A stretch of 22,590 nucleotides of DNA from Gemmatimonadota bacterium (GTDB lineage Bacteria; Gemmatimonadota; Gemmatimonadetes; Longimicrobiales; Gaopeijiaceae): assembly GCA_030550695.1 (NCBI GenBank), contig JAUQOX010000010.1, positions 1 through 22,590 on the forward strand, read 5' to 3'. This document shows, piece by piece, positions 6,215 to 13,747 of this stretch. Position 1 is the first letter of the stretch; every line of letters begins with the position of its first letter. A program made the position numbers and the translations under genes. Below the pieces are notes generated by a model, which was given only the letters and a program-made list of their open reading frames with translations, ran no database searches and had not been told where the DNA came from.

Positions 6215-8155
6215 ATGGGAAAGGTGATCGGGATTGATCTGGGAACCACCAACTCGGTGGTGGCGGTGATGGAGGGCGGCGAGCCGGTGGTCATTCCCAA
6301 CTCGGAAGGGGGAAGGACCACACCTTCGGTGGTAGCCTTCACCAAGGACGGCGAGCGTCTCGTGGGTCAGGTGGCTCGCCGGCAGGCTATCACCAACCCC
6401 AAGAACACGGTGTTTTCCATCAAGCGGTTCATGGGGCGGAAGTTCTCCGAAGTCGCCCATGAACGGCGTCTGGTGCCCTATGAGGTCGTTGCCGACGAGC
6501 AGGATCGGGTATTGGTACGCATACCCAACGCAGGCAAGACCTTCACCCCCCCCGAGATCTCCGCCATGATCCTGCAGAAGATGAAGCAGACCGCGGAAGA
6601 CTACCTGGGGCAGAAGGTGACCCAGGCCGTGATCACCGTGCCTGCCTACTTCAACGATGCCCAGCGCCAGGCCACCAAAGATGCCGGGAAGATCGCCGGG
6701 CTCGAGGTGCTCAGGATCATCAACGAGCCCACCGCCGCGTCACTGGCCTACGGGTTGGACAAGAAGAAGGACGAGAAGATCGCCGTCTTCGACCTGGGCG
6801 GCGGGACCTATGACATCTCCATCCTGGAGCTGGGAGACGGCGTGTTCGAGGTCAAGGCCACCAACGGCGATACCCACCTGGGGGGAGACGACCTGGACCA
6901 GCGGATCATCGACTGGCTGGTGGCGGAGTTCAAGAAGGACCAGGGGATCGACCTCTCCCAGGACCCCATGGCCCTCCAGCGGCTGAAAGAGGCGGCGGAA
7001 AAAGCCAAGATGGAGCTCTCGTCCACCCTGCAGACGGACATCAACCTGCCCTTCATCACGGCCACCCAGGAAGGGCCCAAGCACCTGAACTACACCCTGA
7101 CCCGTGCCAAATTCGAACAGCTCATTGAAAAGGAGCTGGCACGCCTGATCCCTCCCATGGAACAGGCTCTGAAGGACGCGGGGCTGACCAAGGATCAGAT
7201 CGACGAGGTGGTCCTGGTGGGGGGCTCCACCCGCATTCCCAAAGTCCAGCAGATCGTGCGGGAGTTCTTCGGCAAGGAGCCCCACAAGGGGGTGAACCCC
7301 GATGAGGTGGTGGCCGTCGGCGCGGCCATCCAGGCGGGGGTCTTGGCAGGAGACGTCAAGGACGTGCTCCTTTTGGACGTGACGCCCCTCTCCCTGGGCA
7401 TCGAGACCCTGGGCGGCGTGATGACGGTCCTCATTCCGCGCAACACCACCATCCCCACCCGGAAGACAGAGGTGTTCTCCACCGCGGAGGACAACCAAAC
7501 CACGGTGGAGATCCACGTCCTCCAGGGCGAGCGGAAGATGGCCATCGACAACAAGACCATCGGGAAGTTCCAGCTTACCGGCATCCCGCCGGCACCCCGG
7601 GGCATGCCCCAGATCGAGGTCACCTTCGACATCGATGCCAACGGTATTCTTCACGTCTCGGCCAAGGATCGCGCCACAGGCAAGGAGCAGAAGATCCGCA
7701 TCGAGGCGTCCAGCGGGCTCTCCGAGAAGGAAATCGAAAAGATGATCCGGGACGCCGAGATCCACGCCAAGGAAGACGAGGAGCGCCGGGCCAAGGTGGA
7801 AGCCCGCAACCAACTGGACGCGCTGGTCTACCAGGTGGAGAAGGACTCGAAGGAGTGGGGCGACAAGATCTCCCCCGCCACCCGCGAACGCCTGAACCGT
7901 GCGGTGGAAAAGGCCAAGGAGGCCTTGAAAGGCGACAACACCGCCGCCATCAACCAGGCCCGGGACGAACTCATGCAAACCTTCAGCGCCGCCGGCCAGG
8001 AGATGTATCAGGCTGCCGGCTCCGGGGCTTCTTCCTCCGATACGGCCGCGGAAGCGGCCGCCGCGGGGGCGAGGGCTTCCGGGGAGAGCCGGTCGTCGGA
8101 AGACGAGGGGGTGGTGGAGGCGGACTACGAGATCGTCGACGAAGGGAAGTCCTGA
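6215..8155 (+). CDS. dnaK: Hsp70 chaperone DnaK
   Basis: ATP-dependent cytoplasmic chaperone that folds nascent and stress-damaged proteins together with DnaJ and GrpE. At 646 aa it is full length. The ATPase domain (1 to about 380) shows GIDLGTTNS (6-14), DLGGGTYDIS (193-202) and GGSTRIPKVQ (336-345). The substrate-binding beta domain (about 390-505) and helical lid (about 510-605) follow, then an Ala/Ser/Gly-rich linker and an acidic tail ending EADYEIVDEGKS, equivalent to the EEVD-like end of bacterial DnaK. ATG 6215 has GAGGAG seven bases upstream. There is no grpE, dnaJ or hrcA on either side and no CIRCE. Its neighbours are a divergent rhomboid gene and a downstream HtrA gene. A very long open frame on the opposite strand is the well-known antisense artefact of dnaK. 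Confidence 0.98.
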   Translation: MGKVIGIDLGTTNSVVAVMEGGEPVVIPNSEGGRTTPSVVAFTKDGERLVGQVARRQAITNPKNTVFSIKRFMGRKFSEVAHERRLVPYEVVADEQDRVLVRIPNAGKTFTPPEISAMILQKMKQTAEDYLGQKVTQAVITVPAYFNDAQRQATKDAGKIAGLEVLRIINEPTAASLAYGLDKKKDEKIAVFDLGGGTYDISILELGDGVFEVKATNGDTHLGGDDLDQRIIDWLVAEFKKDQGIDLSQDPMALQRLKEAAEKAKMELSSTLQTDINLPFITATQEGPKHLNYTLTRAKFEQLIEKELARLIPPMEQALKDAGLTKDQIDEVVLVGGSTRIPKVQQIVREFFGKEPHKGVNPDEVVAVGAAIQAGVLAGDVKDVLLLDVTPLSLGIETLGGVMTVLIPRNTTIPTRKTEVFSTAEDNQTTVEIHVLQGERKMAIDNKTIGKFQLTGIPPAPRGMPQIEVTFDIDANGILHVSAKDRATGKEQKIRIEASSGLSEKEIEKMIRDAEIHAKEDEERRAKVEARNQLDALVYQVEKDSKEWGDKISPATRERLNRAVEKAKEALKGDNTAAINQARDELMQTFSAAGQEMYQAAGSGASSSDTAAEAAAAGARASGESRSSEDEGVVEADYEIVDEGKS

Positions 8156-8435
8156 GCCCCCGGTGGGGCAGGGGTGCGCCCGGCGAGGGGGCCCTCGGTC
8201 AAGTTCAGCCGGCCCGCGCCGGTCCCCCGCCCGGGCAACCGTGGGCTCCCCCCCAAAGTCCAACCCCGGGAAGGGTGTTTCTCGGAGGGGCGTGAGGTCC
8301 CGGAGGTTCCTTCGGCAGGGGACCCCCGGGATCCCCCCCGGTGTATTCGCAGAGGGCCTTCGGCAGGGTGTAGCCTTTGCCTGCCTGGCCGGAGAAAGGT
8401 GGTAGGGAAGCCCGGAAACCAGAGAGAGCTGAGCT
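8156..8435. other. dnaK-htrA intergenic region with a 12-bp direct repeat and hairpin
   Basis: The 280 bp between dnaK and htrA hold no convincing gene and no terminator with a U-run. CCTTCGGCAGGG occurs twice (8309-8320 and 8357-8368, 48-bp period). The second copy overlaps an inverted repeat GGCAGG (8362-8367)/CCTGCC (8380-8385). These lie 50-130 bp before the htrA start and could be a promoter-proximal regulatory region. No known riboswitch could be fitted. Confidence 0.45.
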
Positions 8436-10007
8436 ATGTTCGATCCCCTCAAAGCAAAACTGCACGTCATCGGCCTGGTGACCCTGGCTTTCGTTCTGGG
8501 CATCGGCCTGGCTTCGGGGCTCGGTTGGACGGGCCCGTCCTTCGCCATGCCCGCCATCTCCCAGTCCCCCCAGGTGTCGGAGGCGGCCGTTCGTCCGGCC
8601 TTGGACCTGAGCGAGGCCTTTGCGAACGTGGCCGAGGTGGTGACCCCGGCCGTGGTCCGGATCGAGGTGGTGTCCACCCGACGGATCTCCACCTCCCGAA
8701 GCCTTCCCATCCCGGAAGAGTTTCGGCGCTTTTTCAACTTCCCCGACCAGCCCGACCTCCAGCAGCACCCCGAAGTGCCCGTGCAGGCAGGAGGTTCCGG
8801 GTTCTTCGTGTCGGAAGACGGCTATATCCTGACCAACAACCACGTGGTGGAGGGCGCCGAAGAGATCCGGGTCTACCTCATCGACGGTCGCCACTTCCAG
8901 GCCTCGGTGGTAGGCGCCGACCCGACCACGGACATCGCCGTGATCAAGGTGGAGGGCAAGGGCTTTCCGTTCCTTTCGCTGGGCCGTTCCGATTCCTTGA
9001 GGGTGGGGGAATGGGTTTTGGCCATCGGGAACCCTGGTTTCGGAGGGGATCCGAACACCCTGGCCTATACCGTCACCGCCGGGATCGTCAGCGCCAAGGG
9101 CCGCCCCCTGAGCCTGATCCGCTCGGAACTGGAGCGTCGCCCTGAATTCGGGCAGGCCCTGTCGGGGTACGCCATCGAGGATTACATCCAGACGGATGCC
9201 GTGATCAACCGAGGGAATTCAGGCGGCCCCATGGTGAATCTCAGGGGCCAGGTGGTGGGGGTGAATTCCGCCATCATGACCCCCACGGGGTACTACGCCG
9301 GCTACGGGTTTGCAGTGCCCATCGACCTGGCCGGACGGGTCATGGAAGACCTGATCCGCTACGGCCGTGTCCGCCGGGGGTGGCTGGGGGTTCAGATCAC
9401 CGCCGTGACCCAGGAAGATCAGGAATACTTCAACCTCCCGTCGGTGGCGGGAGTCCTGGTGAACGGGGTTACCGAGGGCAGTCCGGCGGCCCGGGCCGGC
9501 CTGAAGGAAGGGGACATCATCTACTCGGTGGACGGGGTGGTGGTGCCTTCCCCCAACGGACTCCAGAACCTCATCGCCCGCAGGCGCCCCCGGGACGAGG
9601 TAACCTTGCGGGTCTACCGGGACCGGGCCCCCAGGGACATCAAGGTCCAGCTGGGCGAAGCCCCCATCGCCCCTGCAGAGACACCGGCGCCGGCCCCGGC
9701 CTCGCCGGCCGCGGAAGAGAAACTGGGGATCACCGTAGGGGAACTGACCCCCGAACTGGCCCGTCGGTGGGAGTATGCCGAGGCCGGCGGGGTCGTGGTC
9801 ACCGAGGTAACGCCCTTGGGACCCGCGGCCCGGCGGGGCATCGCGCCGGGGGTGAAGATCCTGGAGATCAACGGCGAGGCGGTGAAAACCCCCGGAGACG
9901 TGCGTCGGATCCTGCAGAAAGTCCCGGGAGGAACCGTAGTCTCGCTGCGGATCGGTTTCGCCGACGGGTCCACGCGGATCGTCACGGTGCGTACGGCCAA
10001 CCGCTGA
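8436..10007 (+). CDS. htrA: HtrA/DegP-type serine protease with two PDZ domains
   Basis: Envelope quality-control endoprotease, predicted periplasmic and tethered or exported by an N-terminal hydrophobic segment (about 10-30). The trypsin-like domain (about 60-300) has an intact triad: His136 in ILTNNHVVEG, Asp166 in DPTTDIAVIKV and Ser262 in NRGNSGGPM. PDZ1 spans about 310-408 (GWLGVQI at its start) and PDZ2 about 428-520, with an Ala/Pro linker between. An extra loop of roughly 20 residues (about 224-246) sits between GIVSAKGR and DYIQTDAVIN, where many DegP/DegQ proteins have a short turn. At 523 aa the length is normal or slightly long. ATG 8436 follows AGAGAGAG at suitable spacing. The gene ends 30 bp before a strong terminator, closing the dnaK side of the block. 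Confidence 0.95.
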   Translation: MFDPLKAKLHVIGLVTLAFVLGIGLASGLGWTGPSFAMPAISQSPQVSEAAVRPALDLSEAFANVAEVVTPAVVRIEVVSTRRISTSRSLPIPEEFRRFFNFPDQPDLQQHPEVPVQAGGSGFFVSEDGYILTNNHVVEGAEEIRVYLIDGRHFQASVVGADPTTDIAVIKVEGKGFPFLSLGRSDSLRVGEWVLAIGNPGFGGDPNTLAYTVTAGIVSAKGRPLSLIRSELERRPEFGQALSGYAIEDYIQTDAVINRGNSGGPMVNLRGQVVGVNSAIMTPTGYYAGYGFAVPIDLAGRVMEDLIRYGRVRRGWLGVQITAVTQEDQEYFNLPSVAGVLVNGVTEGSPAARAGLKEGDIIYSVDGVVVPSPNGLQNLIARRRPRDEVTLRVYRDRAPRDIKVQLGEAPIAPAETPAPAPASPAAEEKLGITVGELTPELARRWEYAEAGGVVVTEVTPLGPAARRGIAPGVKILEINGEAVKTPGDVRRILQKVPGGTVVSLRIGFADGSTRIVTVRTANR

Positions 10008-10037
10008 TTCCCTTCCCTTCCGAGCCTTCGTGGGTTG

Positions 10038-10068
10038 CCGCCCCCGGACTCCGGGGGCGGTTCTTTTT
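10038..10068 (+). terminator. Rho-independent terminator of htrA
   Basis: A perfect 10-bp stem, CCGCCCCCGG (10038-10047) with CCGGGGGCGG (10051-10060), has a 3-nt ACT loop and is followed directly by TTCTTTTT (10061-10068). It is 30 nt beyond the htrA stop and is the clearest intrinsic terminator in the window. It separates htrA transcription from the tRNA-tig unit. Confidence 0.93.
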
Positions 10069-10085
10069 GTGCCCATCCAGCGTTG

Positions 10086-10113
10086 TTGATGGCCTTCGGA
10101 GGGGTGTTATCTT
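10086..10113 (+). promoter_or_regulatory. Probable sigma-70 promoter for tRNA-Leu (and tig)
   Basis: TTGATG (10086-10091) and TATCTT (10108-10113) are separated by 16 bp and each match the consensus at four of six bases. The pair sits between the htrA terminator and the tRNA, placing a start site about 30 nt before the tRNA. No second terminator follows the tRNA, so the same promoter may also serve tig. Confidence 0.5.
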
Positions 10114-10148
10114 TTGGGACACGTGGGGTTTCCGTGCCCCCGGCACGA

Positions 10149-10230
10149 GCGGAAGTGGCGGAACTGGTAGACGCGCGAGACTTAGGATCTCGTGGCTTCG
10201 GCCGTGGGGGTTCGAGTCCCCCCTTTCGCA
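10149..10230 (+). tRNA. tRNA-Leu, anticodon UAG
   Basis: The acceptor stem GCGGAAG (10149-10155) pairs with CTTTCGC (10223-10229), with one G-U pair, followed by discriminator A. The anticodon stem CGAGA/TCTCG encloses the loop CTTAGGA, so the anticodon is UAG, reading CUN leucine codons. A long variable arm (GGC-TTCG-GCC type) marks a class II tRNA. The T arm is GGGGG-TTCGAGT-CCCCC. CCA is not encoded. Leu tRNA genes just ahead of tig are seen in several bacterial groups. Confidence 0.96.
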
Positions 10231-10232
10231 TG

Positions 10233-10260
10233 CGGCCCCGCGGGAAGAGCGGCGGGGCCG
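10233..10260 (+). other. 9-bp GC hairpin between tRNA-Leu and tig
   Basis: CGGCCCCGC (10233-10241) and GCGGGGCCG (10252-10260) form a perfect stem with a 10-nt loop, starting two bases after the tRNA discriminator base. No U-run follows, so an intrinsic terminator is unlikely. It could mark tRNA 3' processing or protect the 5' end of tig mRNA after tRNA release. That role is inferred. Confidence 0.5.
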
Positions 10261-10291
10261 GCTCCACCGCCCCCTCAACCCCCCGACGGGA

Positions 10292-11560
10292 ATGGCCATC
10301 GATCCGACGAGTTTGCACATCGAGCTGGAGGAGCAGGAAGGCTGGCGGCGGCGCCTCACCGTGACCGTCCCTGCCGGAACCGTTCAGGCCGAACGGGACA
10401 AGGTCCTCCAGCAGCTGGGGAGCCGGATCAGGCTGCCGGGCTTTCGGAAGGGGAAGATCCCGCCCCGTGTGGTGGAACAACGGTTCGGAGCTGCGGTGGA
10501 CCGGGAGACCTTGGACCAGGTGATCCGGGAAGCATATCGGGAGGCTCTCCGGGCCCGCCAGCTGGAGCCGATCTCCGAGGGGGAACTGGAAGCCGTAGAC
10601 TACCGCCCCCGGGAGGATCTTACCTTCTCCATCTCCTTCGACGTGCGGCCCACCCTCCAGTTGGCCCGCCTGGGCGGGTTCACGTTGGAGCGGCCCAAAA
10701 TCGAGGTGACGGAGGAGGAGGTGGAAAGGGTCCTGGCCCGACTCCAGGAGCAGAACGGCGTCTGGAAGCCGGTGGAGGAAGGCCCGGCGGAAGAGGGCAA
10801 TCTGGTGAGCCTGGAGGTCCAGCGGCTGTCTGCCGGGGGGGAGCCGGAAGGGGACGCCAAGTCGTACGAAGTGGTGCTGGGAGCCGGGGAAGTCCTTCCC
10901 CAGGTGGAGGAGGCCCTGCGAAACATTCCTGTGGGATCGTCCGGTGAGGTGCAGGTAAGCTACCCCGACGACTACCCCAACGAGGCCCTGCGCGGTCGGA
11001 GCCAACGGCTCCGGATCCAGGTCCGGGGGCGGAAGGTGCGGGAGCTGCCGCCCTTGGACGACGCCTTTGCCAGATCCGTGGGGGACTTTGCCGATCTGGC
11101 GGCACTCCGGGCCCGGATCCGGGAAGACCTGGAAAGGGAAGCCCAGAACGAGGCGGACCGCCTGGTGAGGAGCCAGCTCATGGACCGGATTTTGGAGGCC
11201 AACCCCTTCCAGGTTCCCCGCTCCATGGTGGATCGCTACCTGGATACCCTCCTGGGTGATACCTCCAAACTGGACCCGGAGGCGGTGGCCCGGACCCGGG
11301 AAAGCCTCCGCCCCGAGGCGGAGCGGGGAGTCAAACGGATCCTGGTGGTGGAGCGGGTTGCGGAGCTCCAGGGACTTCGGGCCACGGAGGCGGAGCTGGA
11401 TGAGAGGATTCAGGCCGTCGCCAGCCGGAACAACACCCATCCGGCCCAGCTCTACGCCCGACTGCAAAAGTCGGGAGCCTTGGAACGCATGGAGCGGGAG
11501 ATCACCGAGGACAAGGTGTACCGGTTTCTCCTGAGCCAGTCCACCGTGAGGGATCTCTGA
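10292..11560 (+). CDS. tig: Trigger factor
   Basis: Ribosome-associated chaperone that meets nascent chains at the exit tunnel. At 422 aa it is close to the usual length. The N-terminal ribosome-binding domain (about 8-130) carries the signature loop GFRKGKIPPRVVEQRFG (50-66). The middle PPIase-like domain (about 155-250) is recognisable from YPDDYPNEALRG (224-235) but is degenerate: the usual FIPGFEEQL-type segment reads EVLPQVEEAL (200-209), so prolyl isomerase activity is doubtful. The C-terminal helical chaperone arms start around LDDAFARSVGDF (255-266). The start at 10292 has only a weak GACGGGA upstream, but homology supports it. The gene follows tRNA-Leu by 61 bp and precedes clpP by 71 bp in the conserved tig-clpP-clpX-lon order. 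Confidence 0.95.
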   Translation: MAIDPTSLHIELEEQEGWRRRLTVTVPAGTVQAERDKVLQQLGSRIRLPGFRKGKIPPRVVEQRFGAAVDRETLDQVIREAYREALRARQLEPISEGELEAVDYRPREDLTFSISFDVRPTLQLARLGGFTLERPKIEVTEEEVERVLARLQEQNGVWKPVEEGPAEEGNLVSLEVQRLSAGGEPEGDAKSYEVVLGAGEVLPQVEEALRNIPVGSSGEVQVSYPDDYPNEALRGRSQRLRIQVRGRKVRELPPLDDAFARSVGDFADLAALRARIREDLEREAQNEADRLVRSQLMDRILEANPFQVPRSMVDRYLDTLLGDTSKLDPEAVARTRESLRPEAERGVKRILVVERVAELQGLRATEAELDERIQAVASRNNTHPAQLYARLQKSGALERMEREITEDKVYRFLLSQSTVRDL

Positions 11561-11631
11561 GCCGGACCCTCGATCTCTGCCTCGGCCGTGGACCGGGGTA
11601 TCACGAGCGGGAATGAAGGAGAAGCCCAGGC

Positions 11632-12312
11632 ATGCCCATCTACCCCCCTTACGTCATCGAGAGAACCAGCCGCGGCGAGCGGAGCTACGACATTTTCAGC
11701 CGGCTCCTCATGGACCGCATCGTATTCCTGGGGAGTCCCATCGACGACCACGTGGCCAACATCATCATCGCCCAGTTGCTCTTCCTGGACGCGGAAGACC
11801 CCGAGAAGGACGTCTACATGTATATCAACTCGCCGGGGGGGAGCGTTTACGCGGGCTTGGCCATCTACGACACCATGCGCCAGATGAGGGCACCGGTGGC
11901 CACTTTCTGCGTGGGAATGGCGGCATCCATGGCGGCCATCCTGGTGGCCGCGGGCGAAAAGGGGAAACGCTCGGCCCTTCCCAACTCCCGGATCATGATT
12001 CACCAGCCCTCTTCCGGAGCCTATGGAACCGCCGCCGACATCGAGATTGCGGCCAGGGAAATCCTCAACATCCGCCAACGCCTCAACGAAATCCTGTCCT
12101 TCCACACCGGTCAGCCCTTGGAGCGGATCGCCGAGGACGTGGATCGGGACCGTTTCATGAGTCCCCAGGAAGCCCGGGAATACGGCATCATCGACCGGGT
12201 GCTGGAGCCGGGGGAAACGGGGAGGGTCGCCGAAAAGCCCAAGGATTCCCACCGGCCGGTACCGGCCGGGGATGGAGAGGACGATGAGGGTGGGGGGCCC
12301 GAAGCGGCCTGA
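11632..12312 (+). CDS. clpP: ATP-dependent Clp protease proteolytic subunit
   Basis: Forms the double-heptamer peptidase chamber that degrades proteins unfolded by ClpX or other Clp ATPases. The serine triad is intact: Ser99 in GMAASMAA, His124 in IMIHQP and Asp173 in DVDRDRFMS. The start MPIYPPYVIERTSRGERSYD resembles the mature N-terminus of other ClpP proteins, so there is little or no propeptide. At 226 aa it is longer than the usual 195-207 because of an acidic, Gly/Pro-rich C-terminal tail of about 33 residues (193-226). ATG 11632 has AGGAG ten bases upstream. clpX follows after a 161-bp gap, consistent with ClpXP expression as a unit, although a separate clpX promoter is possible. Confidence 0.97.
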   Translation: MPIYPPYVIERTSRGERSYDIFSRLLMDRIVFLGSPIDDHVANIIIAQLLFLDAEDPEKDVYMYINSPGGSVYAGLAIYDTMRQMRAPVATFCVGMAASMAAILVAAGEKGKRSALPNSRIMIHQPSSGAYGTAADIEIAAREILNIRQRLNEILSFHTGQPLERIAEDVDRDRFMSPQEAREYGIIDRVLEPGETGRVAEKPKDSHRPVPAGDGEDDEGGGPEAA

Positions 12313-12473
12313 ACGGCCCCCTCGGGGAACCCGCCGGAGGGGTAGCGGCAGGGGGGAGGGATGAAGGGGGAGGATACCGGCAAGCTCGGGGTCGTCCGGC
12401 AGGAGGCGGGAAAAGGAAAGCCACCGGCGTAGGGGGGAGCACCTTTCCCCGGCCAGGGAGGAGCGCCACGACG

Positions 12474-13706
12474 ATGATCAGCGACAGACACTTGCGGTGC
12501 AGCTTTTGCGGCAAGCCGAAAGACAGCGTGAAGCGCTTCATCTCGGGTCCTTCGGTCTACATCTGCAACGAGTGCGTCGCCCTCTGCAACGAGATCCTGG
12601 CCGAGGAAGAGGAACGGGAGGCCCTTGAGTCCCGGATCCCCAGCCCCACCCCCAAGGAGATCAAGGCGATCCTGGATCAATACGTCATCGGCCAGGAAGA
12701 GGCCAAGAAGGCTCTGTCGGTGGCGGTCTACAACCACTACCAGCGAATCAACCATCAGGGGGTTTTGGACGACGTGGAGATCGACAAGGCCAACATCCTC
12801 CTCGTCGGCCCCACCGGTGTCGGGAAGACCCTCCTGGCCCAGACCCTGGCGCGGATCCTCCACGTGCCCTTTACCATCGCCGACGCCACCACGTTGACCG
12901 AAGCCGGCTACGTGGGGGAGGATGTGGAGAACATTCTGGTCCGCCTCCTCCAGGCCGCCGATTTCAACATCGGGGAGGCCGAGCGGGGGATCGTCTACAT
13001 CGACGAGCTGGACAAGATTGCCCGCAAGTCGGAGAACCCCTCCATCACCAGGGATGTGTCCGGGGAGGGGGTTCAGCAGGCCCTGCTGAAGATCCTGGAA
13101 GGCACCGTGGCCTCCGTTCCCCCCCAAGGGGGCAGGAAGCACCCGCAGCAGGAATACATCCAGGTCAACACCCGGAACATCCTGTTCATCTGCGGGGGAG
13201 CTTTCGAAGGGTTGGACAAGATCGTGGAGGCCCGCATCGGCAAGCGTCAGATCGGGTTCTTGGGCGAGGCCGCCCGGACTCCCAAGGAGCAGATCCTTCG
13301 CCTGGTAGAGCCCGAGGATCTGCAGAGGTTCGGCCTCATCCCCGAGCTGGTGGGGCGGTTGCCGGTGGTGGTGGCCTTGGATCCCTTGGATGAGGAAGCC
13401 CTGGTGCGGATCCTCCAGGAGCCCAAGAACGCCCTCATCAAACAGTACACGAAGATGCTGGAGCTGGAGGGGGTGGGGCTCACCTTCGAGCCGGCGGCCG
13501 TCCGGGCCATCGCGGCCAAGACCCTGAAGCGGGGGACCGGGGCGCGGGGCCTGAGGGCCGTGGTGGAGGAGATCCTGCGGGACCTTCTCTTTGAAATCCC
13601 CTCCCGTCATGACATCCGGGAGGTGGTGGTGACGGAGGAGTGCGTGACCCGCGGGACCCCCCCCTTGCTCCTCCTCCGGCCGGAAGCGGAGCGCCGAAAG
13701 GCCTGA
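12474..13706 (+). CDS. clpX: ClpX, ATP-dependent unfoldase of ClpXP
   Basis: Hexameric AAA+ unfoldase that recognises tagged substrates and threads them into ClpP. It is 410 aa, typical. The N-terminal zinc-binding dimerisation domain has Cys9/12/31/34 (CSFC and CNEC). The AAA+ core shows Walker A GPTGVGKT (112-119), pore-1 loop GYVG (145-148), Walker B VYIDELDK (174-181), the RKH pore loop (221-223) and the ClpP-docking IGF loop (260-262). The sensor-2/C-terminal small domain contains GARGLR (356-361). ATG 12474 follows GGGAGGAG at about ten bases. lon begins 41 bp downstream, probably in the same transcript. No irregularity is seen apart from a slightly short tail. Confidence 0.98.
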   Translation: MISDRHLRCSFCGKPKDSVKRFISGPSVYICNECVALCNEILAEEEEREALESRIPSPTPKEIKAILDQYVIGQEEAKKALSVAVYNHYQRINHQGVLDDVEIDKANILLVGPTGVGKTLLAQTLARILHVPFTIADATTLTEAGYVGEDVENILVRLLQAADFNIGEAERGIVYIDELDKIARKSENPSITRDVSGEGVQQALLKILEGTVASVPPQGGRKHPQQEYIQVNTRNILFICGGAFEGLDKIVEARIGKRQIGFLGEAARTPKEQILRLVEPEDLQRFGLIPELVGRLPVVVALDPLDEEALVRILQEPKNALIKQYTKMLELEGVGLTFEPAAVRAIAAKTLKRGTGARGLRAVVEEILRDLLFEIPSRHDIREVVVTEECVTRGTPPLLLLRPEAERRKA

Positions 13707-13747
13707 TCCGGCCCCTCTGCGGCCTTCCATCCCCCCCAGGCGTCGCC

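Noticed and set aside
4969..6345. 458-codon minus-strand frame over rhomboid and the dnaK start
   Set aside because: It overlaps the true rhomboid frame and the conserved dnaK N-terminus, and its composition is Gly/Pro/Arg low-complexity.
8156..8435. Cyclic-di-GMP or cobalamin riboswitch between dnaK and htrA
   Set aside because: Some GCAAAGG-like and GGTGG-like pieces occur, but the conserved cores and pairing order do not fit on either strand.
6740..8737. 665-codon open frame antisense to dnaK
   Set aside because: Long antisense frames over dnaK are a known artefact, historically mis-annotated as NAD-glutamate dehydrogenase. They arise from codon bias in GC-rich DNA, and the dnaK frame is fully conserved.
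12111..13730. Long open frame antisense to clpP/clpX
   Set aside because: It mirrors conserved clpX coding sequence, has no recognisable domain and no ribosome-binding site.
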